Assembly: GCA_900770665.1 (NCBI GenBank)
Contig: CAAGKZ010000017.1
Coordinates: forward strand, 1 to 6,146
Length of the DNA: 6,146 nt
Direction: 5' to 3'
Origin: Bacteroidaceae bacterium
GTDB taxonomy: Bacteria > Bacteroidota > Bacteroidia > Bacteroidales > Bacteroidaceae
Part shown: positions 3,912-6,146 of the stretch, one piece after another
How the letters are laid out: every line of letters begins with the position of its first letter
Position numbering within the stretch: position 1 is the first letter of the stretch
Notes under the pieces: model-generated
What the model saw: the letters and a program-made list of their open reading frames with translations, nothing else
The model's database searches: none
Told to the model about the DNA's origin: nothing
Made by a program: the position numbers and the translations under genes

Positions 3912-6146
3912 TTATCTCTGCACTGCGCCGAGGCGTTTCTCGAAGTTCTCCATCAGGCGCGCCATTGTCTTGTCAATGACCTTGTCGTTGAGTGTCTGGT
4001 TGTCGTCCTGTAGCACGAAGCTTACAGCGTAGCTCTTCTTGCCCTCCTCGAGGTTCTTGCCCTCGTAAACATCGAACAGTGTAACAGCCTTCAAAAGTTT
4101 CTTCTCGGTCTCACGTGCCACCTGCTCAATCTGCGCGAATGTAACGCTCTTGTCAAGGAGCAATGCAAGGTCACGCTTAACGGCAGGATACTTGCTTATT
4201 TCGGCATAGCCAATCTTGGCATTCTTTATTGCTTTCATCAGCTCGCTCCAGTTGATATCGGCATAGAACACCTCGCTCTCGATGTCGAAACGCTTTGCAA
4301 CCTTCTTGCGCAGGATACCAAGCTGTGCAACAGTCTTCTTGTTGCTCTGCGCCTTGAACTCGATGGCAGCAGTGAAGATGTCATTGTCAAATGTCGATAC
4401 AAGACGCATAGCAGGCTTGAAGCCAAGACGGTCGAAGATGTGCTCGACAACAGCCTTAAGGTCATACACTGAAAGCGGACGGCCTGCCTCAATCCATGAC
4501 GATGAGATGTTGTTGCCTGTCATCCAAAGAGCAAGGTGATAGCTCTCGCTGTAAGGGCTAAGAATTTTCTCCTCGACACGCTTGTCGGCATCGAAGCGGT
4601 AACAGTTACCGAACTCAAAGAAACTGAGGTCAGTAATCTTGCGGCTGATGTTGCGCTGCATGCTCTCAAGACCGCCGAACAGCATTGTCTGGCGCATAAC
4701 ATTGAGGTCATTGCTAAGCGGGTTCATCAAGCGGACAAGGTTCTCGCTCTTGTAGCTCTCGAGTTCATCGTAATAGCCCGCAGCAGTGAGCGAGTTGTTC
4801 AATATCTCGTTGAAACCGCAACCTACCAACTGCTCCGAGATAAGGTTCTGCAACTTGTGCGACCTATCCTCGGCACCCTTGGTGATAATTGACGAGTGCA
4901 GTGTTGTATCGAAATTGATGTTGTTGTAGCCATATATGCGCAGGATATCCTCGACAACATCGCAAGGACGCTGCACATCCACGCGATAAGGAGGAACAAG
5001 CAGTGTCAAGCCCTTCTCGCTCTCGTCTGCAATCTTCATCTCGAGCGATGTAACGATGCCCTTGATTGTATCGTGTGAAAGCTCTACACCAATGAGGTTG
5101 TTCACATACTCATACTCAAGTTCTACCTTGAAATCCTCGACCGGAGCAGGATAGATATCCTTGATTTCCATTGAGATTGTACCGCCGGCAAGCTCCTTGA
5201 TGAGCATTGCAGCCTGCTTGAGGGCATAGATTACATTATTGGGGTCGGTACCACGCTCAAAGCGGAAAGAAGAGTCGGTCTGCAGTGCGTGACGGCGCGA
5301 TGTCTTGCGCACCCATGTGGGGTGGAAATATGCGCTCTCAAGGAACACGTTCTTTGTCTCCTCGGTTGTACCCGACTCAAGACCGCCGAATACACCTGCA
5401 ATACACATAGGCTCCTCGGCATTGCAAATCATGAGGTCGCGCTCCGAGAGCTTGCGCTCAACGCCGTCGAGAGTAACAAAAGGAGTACCCTCGGGGAATG
5501 TACGCACAACAACCTTGCCACCCTTTATCTTGTCGGCATCGAAGCAGTGCATTGGCTGGCCATATGCGTGAAGTATGTAGTTTGTGATATCGACAATGTT
5601 GTTGATTGGGCGAAGGCCGATAATCTGCAACTTCTCCTTCAACCACTCAGGGCTCTCCTTAACAGTCACACCCTTGACGGTTACACCGGCATAGCGCATG
5701 CAGGCCTCGGTGTTCTGAACCTCGATGTCAATCTCGAGCGAGTTGTCGTCAACCTTGAAGCCATCGCATGCAGGGCGGCGAAGTTCGCTCGCGCCCTTGT
5801 TCTGCATTGTATATGCATAGAGGTCGCGTGCCACACCATAGTGTGAACATGCATCGGCACGGTTAGGAGTAATATCGACGCCAATGAGGTAGTCGCTCTT
5901 GATGTTGTAGTAATCCTTTGCGAGAGTACCTGGAACAGCATCGGCAGGCAGAACGATGATACCGTCGTGGCTCTTGCCGATACCAATCTCATCCTCGGCA
6001 CAGATCATACCGAAAGACTCGGCACCACGAATCTTGCCCTTCTTGATGGTGAAACACTCGTCACCGCTGTACAGCTTTGTACCGATGGTTGCAACAACCA
6101 CCTTCTGACCCGCTGCCACGTTTGGCGCGCCGCACACAATCTGCAC
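3912..6146 (-). CDS. pheT: Phenylalanine--tRNA ligase beta subunit PheT (5' end outside the window)
   Basis: PheT pairs with PheS in the alpha2beta2 enzyme that charges tRNA-Phe in the cytoplasm. The 744 visible residues lack roughly the first 70-80 of a protein usually near 800-820. The first visible codon (complement of 6144-6146) is GTG but is an internal Val, since the sequence opens inside the tRNA-binding OB fold (QIVCGAPNVAAGQKVVVATIG). That fold continues to GMICAEDEIGIG (46-57). The B3/B4 editing module shows GLRPINNIVDITNY (177-190), YGQPMHCFD (195-203), GVFGGLESGT (251-260) and TDSSFRFERGTDP (290-302). The B5 domain holds YRVDVQRPCDVVEDILRIYGYNNI-type residues at 387-410. The catalytic-like core includes NPLSNDLNVMRQ (475-486). 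The C-terminal FDX-ACB anticodon-binding domain runs from about 649 (ISKYPAVKRDLALLLD, FDVYEG, GKKSYAVSF, TLND) to the end. No frameshift is seen. yebC follows on the same strand. Confidence 0.98.
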   Translation of the reverse strand: MQIVCGAPNVAAGQKVVVATIGTKLYSGDECFTIKKGKIRGAESFGMICAEDEIGIGKSHDGIIVLPADAVPGTLAKDYYNIKSDYLIGVDITPNRADACSHYGVARDLYAYTMQNKGASELRRPACDGFKVDDNSLEIDIEVQNTEACMRYAGVTVKGVTVKESPEWLKEKLQIIGLRPINNIVDITNYILHAYGQPMHCFDADKIKGGKVVVRTFPEGTPFVTLDGVERKLSERDLMICNAEEPMCIAGVFGGLESGTTEETKNVFLESAYFHPTWVRKTSRRHALQTDSSFRFERGTDPNNVIYALKQAAMLIKELAGGTISMEIKDIYPAPVEDFKVELEYEYVNNLIGVELSHDTIKGIVTSLEMKIADESEKGLTLLVPPYRVDVQRPCDVVEDILRIYGYNNINFDTTLHSSIITKGAEDRSHKLQNLISEQLVGCGFNEILNNSLTAAGYYDELESYKSENLVRLMNPLSNDLNVMRQTMLFGGLESMQRNISRKITDLSFFEFGNCYRFDADKRVEEKILSPYSESYHLALWMTGNNISSSWIEAGRPLSVYDLKAVVEHIFDRLGFKPAMRLVSTFDNDIFTAAIEFKAQSNKKTVAQLGILRKKVAKRFDIESEVFYADINWSELMKAIKNAKIGYAEISKYPAVKRDLALLLDKSVTFAQIEQVARETEKKLLKAVTLFDVYEGKNLEEGKKSYAVSFVLQDDNQTLNDKVIDKTMARLMENFEKRLGAVQR

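Noticed and set aside
5289..5846. 185-codon plus-strand frame inside pheT
   Set aside because: It is antisense to a fully conserved part of pheT (editing domain) and has no recognisable domain of its own; the long open frame reflects pheT codon use.
6144..6146. GTG as the start codon of pheT
   Set aside because: The sequence begins inside the conserved tRNA-binding fold, so this is an internal Val codon and the true start lies beyond the window.

Overview
The window looks like a chromosomal segment from a gut-type Bacteroidales bacterium (Bacteroides/Prevotella-like). This rests on a DUF4251-type secreted protein, a Bacteroidetes-style YebC starting MGRAFEYRK, a signal peptide ending in ATAQ, a GH43-like lipoprotein, AT-rich leaders without Shine-Dalgarno sequences, and repeated palindromic intergenic elements. 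The species cannot be fixed from the sequence alone.

Layout. Positions 1-1610 hold two minus-strand genes that run leftward as a tight pair: a GH43-like beta-propeller lipoprotein (567-1610, GTG start), then nagB (glucosamine-6-phosphate deaminase, 561 down to the window edge). Only 5 bases separate them. Positions 1611-1810 are a divergent, AT-rich intergenic region with one weak minus-strand promoter candidate and an imperfect GC-rich inverted repeat. A plus-strand DUF4251-like secreted protein occupies 1811-2491. The same reading frame continues past its TGA for 80 more codons (2492-2734), encoding a Pro/Gly-rich tail with RPPGF repeats. A perfect 34-base palindrome (2738-2771) follows, then two related imperfect palindromic repeats (about 2788-2967 and 2979-3103). 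Minus-strand yebC (3100-3825) and pheT (3912 to beyond 6146) fill the rest. An 86-base gap with a short repeat lies between them.

The genes fall into three units. pheT-yebC is a translation and regulation housekeeping pair. The lipoprotein-nagB pair joins a carbohydrate-binding or processing envelope protein to cytoplasmic amino-sugar catabolism. The DUF4251 gene stands alone, diverging from the second unit and converging on the first, with terminator and repeats in the convergent gap.

The most notable signals are three. First, the in-frame TGA sits before a tail whose repeats keep their amino acids while using different synonymous codons, which argues that the tail is or recently was translated. 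Second, the paired palindromic repeats have a variable stem that differs in sequence but stays base-paired in both copies. Third, the GH43-like protein appears to have lost two of the three catalytic acidic residues. No CRISPR array, tRNA, rRNA, transposase or phage gene was seen.
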